A DNA stretch of 64,000 nucleotides from Robertmurraya kyonggiensis (GTDB lineage Bacteria; Bacillota; Bacilli; Bacillales; Cytobacillaceae). Shown here one piece after another: positions 9,588 through 18,639 of this stretch. The translations under genes and the position numbers were made by a program. How positions within the stretch are numbered: position 1 is the stretch's first letter; each line of letters begins with the position of its first letter. The stretch covers positions 1 through 64,000 of the forward strand of contig NZ_SWBM01000007.1 of the NCBI RefSeq assembly GCF_005116465.1. The letters are read 5' to 3'. The notes under the pieces were generated by a model. The model saw nothing but the letters and a program-made list of their open reading frames with translations. It searched no databases and was not told the DNA's origin.

Positions 9588-10161
9588 CTTTTCGTTTTCC
9601 TCCTCGGAATACATTGGCGCTCCTAATGTATTCGACGTCCTTCACATTGAGACGGAAATTGATGACTCTCGCTAAGGCAAAAAAGTAGTCTGATAGTCGA
9701 TTCAAATACTGAAGACAAACGACTGGAGTGGTATCATCTGCTTTCATCAGACTTACGACAAGGCGCTCTGCTCTTCTTGTTACGGTGCGCGCAATATGGA
9801 TGGAAGCGGAAGCCTTTGCCCCACCTGGCAAAATAAATCGCTCTAGCTCTGGAGCCTCGACAATTAGCTCATCAATTTTACTTTCCAAATAAGTGATCGC
9901 TTCCTCTGTTAGCTTTGGTTCCCGTTTTTTCGTCACATTCGCTAAGTCTCCGCCACAATCAAACAGCTCATGCTGAATTTTTTCCAAATCAGAAAGAACA
10001 TCTTTAAACAAGCTTTCGTCCAATTCCGTAACCGCCTGCCCGACAAAACAGTTTACCTCATCAACAGTTCCATATGCTTCAACACGAATATCGTCCTTAT
10101 CCACTCTTCCACCAATAATACTTGTTTGTCCCTTATCACCAGTTCTTGTGTACAATCTCAT
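9568..10161 (-). CDS. yvqK: cob(I)alamin adenosyltransferase, PduO type
   Basis: Transfers the 5'-deoxyadenosyl group of ATP to the cobalt of corrinoids. The N-terminal ATP-binding loop TRTGDKGQTSIIGG and the motif EAYGTVDEVN are diagnostic for the PduO/YvqK family, and RTVTRRAERLV carries the conserved arginines. Length 197 is normal. It sits between a CobU-like gene and cblT within the minus-strand operon; its end overlaps or nearly abuts cblT. Confidence 0.92.
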   Translation of the reverse strand: MRLYTRTGDKGQTSIIGGRVDKDDIRVEAYGTVDEVNCFVGQAVTELDESLFKDVLSDLEKIQHELFDCGGDLANVTKKREPKLTEEAITYLESKIDELIVEAPELERFILPGGAKASASIHIARTVTRRAERLVVSLMKADDTTPVVCLQYLNRLSDYFFALARVINFRLNVKDVEYIRSANVFRGGKRKDERKED

Positions 10162-10167
10162 TCCTCG

Positions 10168-10569
10168 TCACCCCTTAATTGTTTGATTTACTCCATACCA
10201 AATTAGATCAACCCGCTTACTAACAGCTGCCACATCTTGATAAACCCAGCCCGTCAGATCACGCCATCCACGATGTTCCTTCTCCATCGGCACAATCCCT
10301 TTGGATATATCTGTACCAATAAGAACGACCCGTTGAAAACTGGACTCGTTCTCCCAATTTAGCCATTTTTCTATCTGCCTTTTCCACTCTTCTCGCGTGT
10401 AAGAATTTTCTCTCACCCACTTCTCCAAACCTTCAAGGACCACAACCGGGGCATCTAATTCTGCTAAAATGGGCGACCCATTATATGCAGAGATCCATTT
10501 AGCCTCTGGATACCTATCTCTTACCCATTGGCGTTTTCCGTTATAGGCACCTCCCGTAACGAAATGCAA
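10168..10569 (-). CDS. short second CobU-like nucleotide-binding protein
   Basis: A 133-residue protein that starts MHFVTGGAYNGKRQWVRD, a P-loop (GxxxNGK) like that of CobU but lacking the Ser/Thr after Lys. The start codon is TTG at 10569 with AAGGAGG 8 nt upstream; it overlaps the end of the cobC-like gene by 49 bp. True CobU is encoded at 13386-13937, so this is either a specialised paralogue or a degenerate relative conserved for another step of nucleotide-loop assembly. The usual CobU guanylylation histidine region (RHQxER) is not evident. Its function is not known to me; its operon position ties it to cobalamin. Confidence 0.65.
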   Translation of the reverse strand: MHFVTGGAYNGKRQWVRDRYPEAKWISAYNGSPILAELDAPVVVLEGLEKWVRENSYTREEWKRQIEKWLNWENESSFQRVVLIGTDISKGIVPMEKEHRGWRDLTGWVYQDVAAVSKRVDLIWYGVNQTIKG

Positions 10570-11147
10570 GGTTCATTCCTCCTTAGTTGCTCCAAATCAA
10601 AAACAAGCTCATAGCCGTTTCCATGAACGACTTTCCAATCCCAGAATTCCTTTTTCTCAGGACCATACTGACTTAACAAATATTTTATTACGCCTCCATG
10701 AGTCACAATGAGTGGTCTACGGATGCCTTTTTCAAACACATATTGCTGGACTTGCTTCCAACCTTTATCAACTCGATTAGCAAATTGCTCGTACGTTTCA
10801 CCTTCAGGAGGAGCGTAGGCAATTGGGTCCTCAAGCCACTTTTGATAGCTCTCTTCTTCCTGCAATTCCTCATAGGTCTTCCCTTGAAATGTTCCAAAGT
10901 GCATCTCTCTAAATTCTCCAACCATTTCTGGTACAACAACTGGAAACAAAAGCTTCATCGTGTGTAAACAACGATTTAAATCACTGCTTATGAACAAATC
11001 ATAGGATTTAGGCTTTAATTGGTAGCTAGAAATCTTCGTAACTGCCTCTTCACATAAAGGGGAATCATTCCACCCCATATACGCCTTTCTTTTATTTCCT
11101 TCTGTTAAACCATGACGAAATAGTGTAATAACCACAGTGTTAGCCAT
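10521..11147 (-). CDS. cobC: CobC-like histidine phosphatase
   Basis: Predicted adenosylcobalamin / alpha-ribazole phosphatase. The phosphohistidine motif LFRHGLTEGN is at residues 9-18 and the second catalytic histidine lies in LIVTHGGVIKYL; the EFREMHFGTFQGKTYEEL segment is characteristic of CobC. 208 residues. Its start overlaps the end of cobS by about 43 bp, so it is probably translated by coupling. It directly follows cobS, whose product (adenosylcobalamin phosphate) is the expected substrate. Confidence 0.85.
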   Translation of the reverse strand: MANTVVITLFRHGLTEGNKRKAYMGWNDSPLCEEAVTKISSYQLKPKSYDLFISSDLNRCLHTMKLLFPVVVPEMVGEFREMHFGTFQGKTYEELQEEESYQKWLEDPIAYAPPEGETYEQFANRVDKGWKQVQQYVFEKGIRRPLIVTHGGVIKYLLSQYGPEKKEFWDWKVVHGNGYELVFDLEQLRRNEPCISLREVPITENANG

Positions 11148-11890
11148 AAAATGATTTCAGTCCCTTCTACTGATGCTCCTACTACGTCTCCTGTAATGCC
11201 ATTAAACCATTTTATAGATTTTACACGAATGAAGCTATAGCAAGCGAGTGCCACCACTAATAAAATGAAATAAGGAATAATCAAACCTATCCATTGTGCA
11301 AAAAAAGCGACGATCGCTAGATAAATTGGATATACGACTATTGAGCTGCGATCTCCTGCTTCTTGATACATAGCGGCCAAGCCTTCTTTTTTCGCTGCCG
11401 GAATCGATACCAGCACTTCGCCCATCACACTTTTTCCCAAAAAGGGAATGAACACCATCATAATGTAACTGACGAAGGTCATCGAACCCACAATCTCATA
11501 AATAAATAAAAAGCGGCTGCCCAATAAAACAATGACCGACAGAACACCGAAAGCTCCAATTCTAGGATCCTTCATAATTTCTAATCTTTTTTCCCTGTCC
11601 TGATAAGAGAAGTAAGCATCGCTCACATCCATCCAACCATCTAAATGAATTCCACCCGTAATGATGATGGTCGCTAGCCATAATAGAAAAGCGATCGCCA
11701 CAGATGAAAAAGGAGTCCATTCGATTAGAACATAGGCCAATCCGCTATACAGAATACCTTGCAGCAAACCAACTAATGGAAATGACTTTATACTGCTCTG
11801 TAGATGCTTTTTATCCATCGGGAGTGCCGATCGAATAGGAATCGATGTGAAAAATTGTAGATTTAATAGAAATCCTTTTAAAAATTTCAT
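11105..11890 (-). CDS. cobS: adenosylcobinamide-GDP ribazoletransferase CobS
   Basis: Membrane enzyme joining adenosylcobinamide-GDP to alpha-ribazole (phosphate). Polytopic, with the conserved GGIHLDGWMDVSDAYFS motif near residues 80-96, which contains the acidic metal-binding residues of this family. I choose ATG 11890, which overlaps the cobQ stop (ATGA); an upstream in-frame start at 11905 would add five residues inside cobQ. About 261 residues, normal. The ATGA overlap indicates co-translation. Confidence 0.92.
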   Translation of the reverse strand: MKFLKGFLLNLQFFTSIPIRSALPMDKKHLQSSIKSFPLVGLLQGILYSGLAYVLIEWTPFSSVAIAFLLWLATIIITGGIHLDGWMDVSDAYFSYQDREKRLEIMKDPRIGAFGVLSVIVLLGSRFLFIYEIVGSMTFVSYIMMVFIPFLGKSVMGEVLVSIPAAKKEGLAAMYQEAGDRSSIVVYPIYLAIVAFFAQWIGLIIPYFILLVVALACYSFIRVKSIKWFNGITGDVVGASVEGTEIILWLTLWLLHYFVMV

Positions 11891-13389
11891 GATCCCTGAC
11901 CCCAACTATCTATAATTTCCTTTATTCTTTCCCAGTCCATATGCTTTTTCATAGTGAGACTAAGTTCATCGAATTTCTGCTCTTTCAAGTCCTGGCGATA
12001 TACGGCTTCTCGCAAAGGAAGTTGCTTGTTTTGACGAATCTGATTTAACCAATGATTTCTCCATTCATCATTATGAAAAAGGTGATGGACATATGTGCCG
12101 ATAATCTTTCCATCGAATCCGTAGTACCCCTCTGACGACCCATCCTCTAAAGATAAAAAGGACTTTTCTTTTTCAAGTAATTCTGTCACACCAAGATGAA
12201 TTTCATAGCCTTCAATCAAGTTCTTCCCTGTAAGTCCAGTTGCATGCGAATAGTGCCCCTTGAAGCGGACTGTCTTCTTTTCCTTAACAAAAATGGTCAC
12301 TCCGGGAATTATATTTAATCCCTTCAGTCGAGTTCCAACTACTCCTGAATCAGACCCTGTTGCATCGATAATGTCTTGCCCGAGCATTTGATAGCCACCG
12401 CATAGACCAACGACACGGCCACCTTTTTTCACATAATCAACGATCGCATCTGCAAGCCCAGTTTCCTTCAAGGATGTTAAATCATTAATTGTACTCTTTG
12501 TACCAGGAATGATCACTGCATCAGGCTGACCAAATTGTGATGGATTTTTAACAAAACGGATGCTGACATCTTCCTCATCATAAAACGGTTCAATGTCACT
12601 ATAATTTGATATAAATGGTAAATGAATAACAGCAATATCGATCTCTCCATTTCCTGTACGGTTTGGCTGTATCGATAAGGAATCTTCACCATCAATCATA
12701 TGGTTCTCCACGAATGGTAAAACACCTAAAACCGGTATTCCCGTTTTCTCTTCTAGCCACTTGATTCCATTTTCGAAAAGAGTGACGTCTCCTCGAAATT
12801 TATTGATGAGAATCCCTTTTACTCTTTTTCTTTCATCTGGCTCAAGCAGTTCTAAAGTTCCTACTACACTAGCAAAAACACCACCGCGGTCAATATCAGC
12901 AACGAGCACAACTGGAACATCAGCGATTTCCGCAACCTTCATATTGACAAGCTCACGGTCCCTTAGATTAATTTCTACAGGGCTTCCCGCTCCTTCAATA
13001 ACGACAATCTCATAGCTTTCTTGTAAATGTTGAAGTGATTCTTCAATCACTTTTAATCCTTTTTCGTAAAAATGTTCCCGATAGCCTCGGCCTGATAAGG
13101 TTTCAATTGCCTTGCCAAATAATACAACCTCCGACTGCATGTCAGATCGCGGCTTTAACAAAATCGGATTCATCCACACAGTCGCTTCTGTCTTAGCAGC
13201 CTCTGCTTGAATCCCTTGGGCTCGACCAATTTCTTTCCCATCCATGGTCACATAAGAATTATTGGACATATTTTGAGATTTAAAAGGTGTAACTTTTTTT
13301 CCTTCAAGGGCAAAAAGACGACAAAGAGCCGTGACAATCAGGCTTTTCCCGACATCGGATGCTGTACCTTGAATCATGACTCCTTTCAT
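11887..13389 (-). CDS. cobQ: cobyric acid synthase CobQ
   Basis: Glutamine-dependent amidation of adenosylcobyrinic acid a,c-diamide at four carboxylates to give cobyric acid. The N-terminal P-loop region is VMIQGTASDVGKSLIVTAL, and the glutaminase domain has the nucleophilic Cys in VGLCGGYQMLGQ and the later His in GTYVHHLFHND. 500 residues. It is unusual that cobQ is kept although no corrin-ring genes are here; it may use a precursor or recycle cobyric acid produced through CbiZ. ATGA overlaps with both cobU (13386-13389) and cobS. Confidence 0.95.
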   Translation of the reverse strand: MKGVMIQGTASDVGKSLIVTALCRLFALEGKKVTPFKSQNMSNNSYVTMDGKEIGRAQGIQAEAAKTEATVWMNPILLKPRSDMQSEVVLFGKAIETLSGRGYREHFYEKGLKVIEESLQHLQESYEIVVIEGAGSPVEINLRDRELVNMKVAEIADVPVVLVADIDRGGVFASVVGTLELLEPDERKRVKGILINKFRGDVTLFENGIKWLEEKTGIPVLGVLPFVENHMIDGEDSLSIQPNRTGNGEIDIAVIHLPFISNYSDIEPFYDEEDVSIRFVKNPSQFGQPDAVIIPGTKSTINDLTSLKETGLADAIVDYVKKGGRVVGLCGGYQMLGQDIIDATGSDSGVVGTRLKGLNIIPGVTIFVKEKKTVRFKGHYSHATGLTGKNLIEGYEIHLGVTELLEKEKSFLSLEDGSSEGYYGFDGKIIGTYVHHLFHNDEWRNHWLNQIRQNKQLPLREAVYRQDLKEQKFDELSLTMKKHMDWERIKEIIDSWGQGS

Positions 13390-13937
13390 TGCCTCTCCCC
13401 CTTCATTAATATTGGGATTCCCGACTCTACTAAATAAGCGTGATCAGACCTGGCTACAAGTGCTTGATGAAGATGGCCTAGAATTCGACTATATTGAAGT
13501 ACAAGCTCATTTCCACTAATTCCTTCCCAAAGCACCTCATTACTAACTAGAATTAACTCAGCACAATTTTCTTGAATTGTTTCAAACCCACGAACCAATC
13601 TCCCTAAAATTTCTGTGTCCCATTCTTTTTGAGAAAACAGTTCATTGTTTAATAGAGTCGTCACACAGTCTAGAAGAACAACATCCTTTTTCGAAAAAGA
13701 AGAAGCAATGGTTTCAATTTTTGTTGATTGCTCCCATGTCGTCCAATTCAAATGACTAACTTGCCTCTCCTGCTGATGCCTTTCTATTCGCTTTTCCATT
13801 TCCTCATCACTCGGTACTCCAGTAGCAAGATAATGAAGATCACCCTCGAGTTCTATCGCTTTTTGAGTGGCCAGTTTTTCCGCAAAAGTGCTTTTTCCAC
13901 TTCTGACTCCACCAGTAATAAAAATCATTTTTTCCAT
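13386..13937 (-). CDS. cobU: adenosylcobinamide kinase / guanylyltransferase CobU
   Basis: Phosphorylates adenosylcobinamide and converts the phosphate to the GDP ester. Walker A GGVRSGKSTFAE is near residues 9-20, and the RHQQER segment holds the histidine normally guanylylated in CobU; VLLDCVTTLLNNELF is the second conserved block. 183 residues. It overlaps the upstream cobD by 13 bp and the downstream cobQ by 4 bp. Confidence 0.95.
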   Translation of the reverse strand: MEKMIFITGGVRSGKSTFAEKLATQKAIELEGDLHYLATGVPSDEEMEKRIERHQQERQVSHLNWTTWEQSTKIETIASSFSKKDVVLLDCVTTLLNNELFSQKEWDTEILGRLVRGFETIQENCAELILVSNEVLWEGISGNELVLQYSRILGHLHQALVARSDHAYLVESGIPILMKGERQ

Positions 13938-14986
13938 TCCTTTAACGCTTCGAGTAATTGATTATTCTCATTCGAACTCTTTATCGCAAAACGGAGCCAT
14001 TGTCCCTCTATACCTGGAAAATTCATCGTATGTCTAGGTACGATTCCACGACGTAGGAGAAATTCGAATAATGGCAACTGATCTTTTATATTTGGATCCT
14101 TAAGTAAATAGAAATCCGTTTTCGAAGGCGATACGATAAACCCTTCTAGGTTAAAAAATGCAAAGAGTTTTTCTCGTTCCTTCTTTATGTATGTTCGTGT
14201 TTCTTGGACAAAATCCACTTCCCGTAAGCATAGTTCTCCAGCAAGCATCGCTACAGCATTGACACTCCAATGGGACTGAAAGTTTGCCAGTTTCTGAATC
14301 ACTTTTTCGTCTGCTAACAAATACCCCAGCCTTAATCCAGGAATGGCAAACATTTTCGTCATCGAGCGGATCATAATGACATTCGCGAAATTTCCCACGA
14401 TCGGAATAAGAGATTGATAGTCTTCGCAAAAATCATAGAAAGCCTCATCAATAATTAGATAAATATCTCGTTCCTTACATAATTCAGAGAGGGCTAGCAT
14501 TTGTTCATACGGAGAAGACATACCAGTCGGGTTATTGGGGTTGCATAAGAAGATGGCATCAATGTCTTCAATCGGCAAGTGCTCAATCCTGAGTTGCCAA
14601 TTTTCATCGAGTGAATGATGTATTACTTCACAACCGTTTATCTGACAGGCTTTTTCATACTCGGAAAAGGTTGGTTGGATAATCAGAACCTTCTTCTCAG
14701 CGAACATTCTTCCTAATAGTGAGATAAGCTCTGCCCCGCCATTTCCGATCATGATCATTTCTTTATCGAGATCTTCTTTTTTCGCAACCGTCTCCCTCAA
14801 CCTATTTGCAGCAGGATCTGGATACTCTACGATAGAGTCATAAAACGATGGCCAATTTTCTTTTAAAATCTTCGGTGGACCTAACGGGTTAATATTGGCG
14901 CTTAAGTCAATGATTTCATCCGGCATGAGAATATTCATAGTTTCATAGATGTATTGAGGATTCGCTCCATGTGACGGCCAATTCAA
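13925..14986 (-). CDS. cobD: L-threonine-O-3-phosphate decarboxylase CobD
   Basis: PLP enzyme of the aminotransferase fold I family, giving (R)-1-amino-2-propanol phosphate, the linker of the nucleotide loop. Residues SANINPLGPP near the N-terminus, FLCNPNNPTG, and the PLP lysine in SMTKMFAIPGLRLGY are visible. 353 residues. The likely alternative is histidinol-phosphate aminotransferase, but its place between cbiB and cobU argues for CobD. Its start overlaps the end of cbiB by 44 bp. Confidence 0.9.
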   Translation of the reverse strand: MNWPSHGANPQYIYETMNILMPDEIIDLSANINPLGPPKILKENWPSFYDSIVEYPDPAANRLRETVAKKEDLDKEMIMIGNGGAELISLLGRMFAEKKVLIIQPTFSEYEKACQINGCEVIHHSLDENWQLRIEHLPIEDIDAIFLCNPNNPTGMSSPYEQMLALSELCKERDIYLIIDEAFYDFCEDYQSLIPIVGNFANVIMIRSMTKMFAIPGLRLGYLLADEKVIQKLANFQSHWSVNAVAMLAGELCLREVDFVQETRTYIKKEREKLFAFFNLEGFIVSPSKTDFYLLKDPNIKDQLPLFEFLLRRGIVPRHTMNFPGIEGQWLRFAIKSSNENNQLLEALKEWKK

Positions 14987-15923
14987 TTAGCATTCCTCCA
15001 ATCCAAAGTAGAAGGATAAAAAGTAGTGTGGTATTTGTTAAAATTTGATTTGTCATGAGGATGTGATGTTTTTCTAAGTTTGTGATAGGCTCTCCCATTT
15101 TTGCACGATTGGAGACAATTCCTTTGTAGTAGTTCACTCCACCTAGTTGAACACCTAATAGGACAGCAACTGCCGCCTCGAGCCAACCGCTATTCGGACT
15201 TGGATGTTTTTTAGAATCACGGAAGAAGATCTTCCAAGCTTTCTTGCGCTTCACAAAAGGTGGCTTATGAGTGAGTAACATCAACATTCCGGTGATGCGG
15301 CTTGGGAACCAATTCGCAATGTCATCCAGTCGTGCCGAAGCCCAACCAAATGACTTATAGCGATCATTTTTGTACCCGACCATCGAATCGCATGTGTTGA
15401 TCGCCCTATACACCATAGCCAGTGGAGCACCACCAATCAACGCCCAAAATAACGGTGCTGTTACGCCATCACTCGTATTCTCAGCTACTGTCTCAACAGT
15501 CCCTCTGACGATTTCACTTTCATCAAGCCGTTCCGTGTCCCTTCCGACGATATAGGAAAGCTTTAAACGAGCTTGAGGTAAATCTTCATTTTCTAACGGT
15601 GCATAAACTTCAAGAGCCGCTTCTTCCAGACTTTTGCGAGCAATGGTCGTAGCAATTATGATGCTCTCTATTAGGATTCCTACAATGACATGAATCTCAT
15701 AACTCAGCCACACAATTGCGGTTGTCACAGCAAATGCCATTACTACAATTACAAGGACCATTCCAACCCCTTTTACTCGACGAAAATGGTTCGTATTTAA
15801 TCGTTTCTCGAAATATGAAATCGTAGAACCAATCCATTTTACTGGGTGCGGCCAACGAGGAGGGTCCCCAATTATAGAGTCGATGATAACTGCTATCGTG
15901 ATCGCAAATAAATGGTAGATCAT
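14943..15923 (-). CDS. cbiB: adenosylcobinamide-phosphate synthase CbiB
   Basis: Polytopic membrane protein that attaches aminopropanol phosphate to cobyric acid. Conserved features are IGDPPRWPHPVKWIG near the N-terminus, ENTSDGVTAPLFWALIGGAPLAMVYRAINTCDSMVGYK in the centre (quoted here only as the landmark ENTSDG...SMVGYK), and PSPNSGWLEAAVA. 326 residues. The start overlaps the stop of btuD-cbiZ (ATGA, 15920-15923). Downstream cobD supplies its second substrate. Confidence 0.93.
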   Translation of the reverse strand: MIYHLFAITIAVIIDSIIGDPPRWPHPVKWIGSTISYFEKRLNTNHFRRVKGVGMVLVIVVMAFAVTTAIVWLSYEIHVIVGILIESIIIATTIARKSLEEAALEVYAPLENEDLPQARLKLSYIVGRDTERLDESEIVRGTVETVAENTSDGVTAPLFWALIGGAPLAMVYRAINTCDSMVGYKNDRYKSFGWASARLDDIANWFPSRITGMLMLLTHKPPFVKRKKAWKIFFRDSKKHPSPNSGWLEAAVAVLLGVQLGGVNYYKGIVSNRAKMGEPITNLEKHHILMTNQILTNTTLLFILLLWIGGMLIELAVTWSESSIHL

Positions 15924-17389
15924 TTCGCTTTCAACCTTTTACGACTTTTTCGTATAGCTTCAGTTGTGCACTCAAAGACACCTTGACTGATTAGCTTTCC
16001 GAGTGGTGTAATCGTACCGGCGAATTCTAATTTTTTGCCCATTTGCGTAGCAGCAATAAGAATGCTATCGGTTGATGTTCCAGTAGCCGTCGTTCCGGTT
16101 ACCAAATCCAATACTTTCTCTGAATCCATTACCTTCACCTTTGCCTCTGTTGCAGTCATGATGCTTTGAATAAAAGCCTCCTCCGTCAGCTGCCCATTGA
16201 CAAAAATCCAAGTATTGATGGTACCTGGTACCATTTCAAAGGAATGTTGATCACTTTTCGAAGCATCGACCGCATTACTAACTCCCGCTGTGACGATGAC
16301 GAATATGGAAAAATTGTCCCCTTTTATCAGCTTGTAAGAAACATCATCGAGCCAAACAGCCGTCATCATTCCAATCGTTGGCGAAGGTTCAAAGCCATGT
16401 TCTTTTAGATAATGATGCATCTCGTTTCGATGGTCAGAACAATCATACGTTTTATCTACATGACGATTAACAAATGTTTGATGCCAGCCAACACCAGACC
16501 CGATAACCCCAGATGACATGGTTCGAAGTGGAAGTGGTGCATGAAGCGAGATATGTTCCTTCGAAAAGCGCATGAACTCCGGTCCGATTTCTACTATGTT
16601 TTCCTCGCCATTAAAATTAGGTAAAAGAACCATTTGCGGAACTGGAATAGACGGATGCGGATGCTTTTCCACATCGGTATCGTACACCTCTTTAATTTTA
16701 TCCACCTTCACCACTTCGTTTGGTACAGCATTCGTATGAACCGAGCCATTTTCAAGAAGCAAAAGCCGGTCACAATAGAGACTCGCTAAGTTTAGATCAT
16801 GAAAAATCGAGATGACCGTCAATCCTTTTTCTCGAGTCCACTGCTTTAATAAATCAAGCAATTCCTTTTGATAGGAAAGGTCGAGATGGTTCGTCGGTTC
16901 ATCTAATAAAAGGATTTCAGGCTCCTGAACTAATGATTGCGCCAAAAAGACACGCTGTCTTTCTCCCCCTGAAAGCTCTTGAATACTCTTGTTTTGAAAC
17001 GCGTGAATTCCTGTTTGCTCCATCGCCTCTTGCACGATTCGTTCATCTTCTTCACTCCATGAACGAAACCATCCGGTTTGATGTGCATAGCGTCCTAGGG
17101 ATACCGTTTCCTTAACCGTATATGAAAAAGCTTGGGAGGAATGTTGTGATAAAACCGCCATCATTTTAGCTAACTCTTTCATCGAAAAGCTTTTAATCGA
17201 TTGCCCTTTGATCGAAATCGTTCCAGACTGAAAAGGCAAAATCCCACTGATCATTTTTAGTAAAGTTGTTTTGCCACTTCCGTTCGGGCCTAAAATGCCA
17301 AAAAGCTCCCCTTTCTGAACTTGAAAGGAGACATTCTTGACGATCGGCTCATTTGAATATCCGCCTGAAAGCTGTTCTACCTTAAGCAT
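15920..17389 (-). CDS. BtuD-CbiZ fusion: corrinoid ABC ATPase plus adenosylcobinamide amidohydrolase
   Basis: Two functions in one polypeptide of about 489 residues. Residues 1-255 form an ABC ATPase for corrinoid import: Walker A GPNGSGKTTLL, signature LSGGERQR, Walker B LLLDEPTNHLD and the switch His in FHDLNL. From about residue 265 to the end it is a CbiZ amidohydrolase (SSGVIGSGVGWHQTFVNRHV, later GTTATGTSTDSI), which removes the aminopropanol tail of adenosylcobinamide or pseudocobalamin to give cobyric acid. The fusion would process corrinoids at the importer. Start could be ATG 17389 or GTG 17398. It is separated from btuC by about 200 bp holding a dispersed repeat. Confidence 0.9.
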   Translation of the reverse strand: MLKVEQLSGGYSNEPIVKNVSFQVQKGELFGILGPNGSGKTTLLKMISGILPFQSGTISIKGQSIKSFSMKELAKMMAVLSQHSSQAFSYTVKETVSLGRYAHQTGWFRSWSEEDERIVQEAMEQTGIHAFQNKSIQELSGGERQRVFLAQSLVQEPEILLLDEPTNHLDLSYQKELLDLLKQWTREKGLTVISIFHDLNLASLYCDRLLLLENGSVHTNAVPNEVVKVDKIKEVYDTDVEKHPHPSIPVPQMVLLPNFNGEENIVEIGPEFMRFSKEHISLHAPLPLRTMSSGVIGSGVGWHQTFVNRHVDKTYDCSDHRNEMHHYLKEHGFEPSPTIGMMTAVWLDDVSYKLIKGDNFSIFVIVTAGVSNAVDASKSDQHSFEMVPGTINTWIFVNGQLTEEAFIQSIMTATEAKVKVMDSEKVLDLVTGTTATGTSTDSILIAATQMGKKLEFAGTITPLGKLISQGVFECTTEAIRKSRKRLKAK

Positions 17390-17421
17390 CTGTTCCACTT
17401 CTTTCTATACTTCTTCTCTTC

Positions 17422-17592
17422 ATTAAACTCTTTTCTCAAACTTAGTTGCTTTTGAGACTAAAATTGAATGCACTACAAGTTATTTCAACGGGATGAACTA
17501 TTCAATCAATGAGAAAAGAGCTTGCAAAAACTTGACAATTAGCACAAACTAACTTTTACTACGTTAAAATCGGGTTTAAGATTTTAACATTA
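17422..17592. repeat. dispersed intergenic element (copy 1)
   Basis: About 170 bp inside the cobalamin operon, between btuC and btuD-cbiZ. It has two nested inverted pairs: CTCTTTTCTC / GAGAAAAGAG at about 17429-17520, and GTTAAAATC / GATTTTAAC at 17563-17588, the latter right after the btuC stop codon. The reverse complement is clearly the same element as 58557-58705 (both hairpins conserved), and a partial copy lies at 63761-63803. No ORF. Confidence 0.75.
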
Positions 17593-18618
17593 AACTTTAC
17601 GAGAGCGACCCTTCATCAATATGAGGCCGAATGCTGGTGCACCAATTAATGCAGTAATAACACCGATCGGAAGCTCAATTGGAGAAATTATTGTTCGCGA
17701 CACTAAGTCCGCCAATATTAAAAATCCACTTCCTGTTAGGATCGACAATGGGAGTAAATGTCGATGGTCTGGTCCCCATAGAAGTCTTGTTAAATGAGGA
17801 ATCACTAAACCGACAAAGCCAATTGTACCTGAGACTGCAACAGCCGCTCCTGTTAAAATGGACCCGGCAATTAGAATCACCATTTTTCTTCTCTGGACAT
17901 TAACCCCTAAGTGCTGAGCACGTTCCTCGCCGAAAGACATTGCATTCAGCTCTTTGCTATTAGCCAAAATAATGATGGAGCCAATCAAAAAGAATGGCAG
18001 AATGATATTAATATAGGTCCATCCACGCATCGAAACACTACCAAGAAGCCAACCAATAATCTGTCTTAATTCCTCTCCCGTTAAAGCAATGACAAGGGAT
18101 ATAAACGCTCCTAAGAATGAACTAAATATAATTCCAGTTAAAATAATCGTTTCAACTTTCATTCCTTTATCAATTTTACGCGCAAATCCTAAAACGAGAA
18201 AAATAGTTAAAAAAGCAGATAAAATACTTAATAATGGTAAAGTAAAAGCGCCCACAAATGGGATTGAAAGCTGGAAAAACAACGTCATGACCGCTCCGAC
18301 CGAAGCACCAGACGATACCCCTAATGTGTAAGGGTCAGCTAATGGATTTCGCAAAAGACCTTGGAAAGCCGCACCCGCAATCGCGAGTGCCGCTCCAACT
18401 AGTCCTGCCAAAAGAACCCTAGGCAAACGAATGTTTAAAACAATATTCGTTTGCATCGGATCGATTTGGTCGATAGACATAAAACGGAAAATTTCAGCCC
18501 CGATAATTTGAAGGATATTGAAGATTGGAACATGAACCGTCCCGATTGAAATACCCAACAACATCGCAACAACTAAAAACACTGCCGAGATCACATAAGC
18601 AAAAGCTTTATTCTTCAT
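17590..18618 (-). CDS. btuC: cobalamin/corrinoid ABC transporter permease BtuC
   Basis: FecCD-family permease with about ten transmembrane segments and the family landmarks GAALAIAGAAFQGLLRNPLADP and GTIGFVGLVIPHLTRLLWGPDHR, the latter forming the cytoplasmic loop that contacts the ATPase. 342 residues. Downstream of btuF in the riboswitch-controlled operon, hence assigned to corrinoids instead of iron-siderophores. Confidence 0.92.
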   Translation of the reverse strand: MKNKAFAYVISAVFLVVAMLLGISIGTVHVPIFNILQIIGAEIFRFMSIDQIDPMQTNIVLNIRLPRVLLAGLVGAALAIAGAAFQGLLRNPLADPYTLGVSSGASVGAVMTLFFQLSIPFVGAFTLPLLSILSAFLTIFLVLGFARKIDKGMKVETIILTGIIFSSFLGAFISLVIALTGEELRQIIGWLLGSVSMRGWTYINIILPFFLIGSIIILANSKELNAMSFGEERAQHLGVNVQRRKMVILIAGSILTGAAVAVSGTIGFVGLVIPHLTRLLWGPDHRHLLPLSILTGSGFLILADLVSRTIISPIELPIGVITALIGAPAFGLILMKGRSRKV

Positions 18619-18639
18619 AGGTTTCTCTCCAAACCAATT

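Noticed and set aside
9412-9675. plus-strand ORF opposite cblT
   Set aside because: Antisense shadow; low-complexity Ala/Pro composition and no initiation signals.
14151-14429. ORF in another frame of cobD
   Set aside because: Shadow of the cobD coding region, with Cys/Arg-rich composition.
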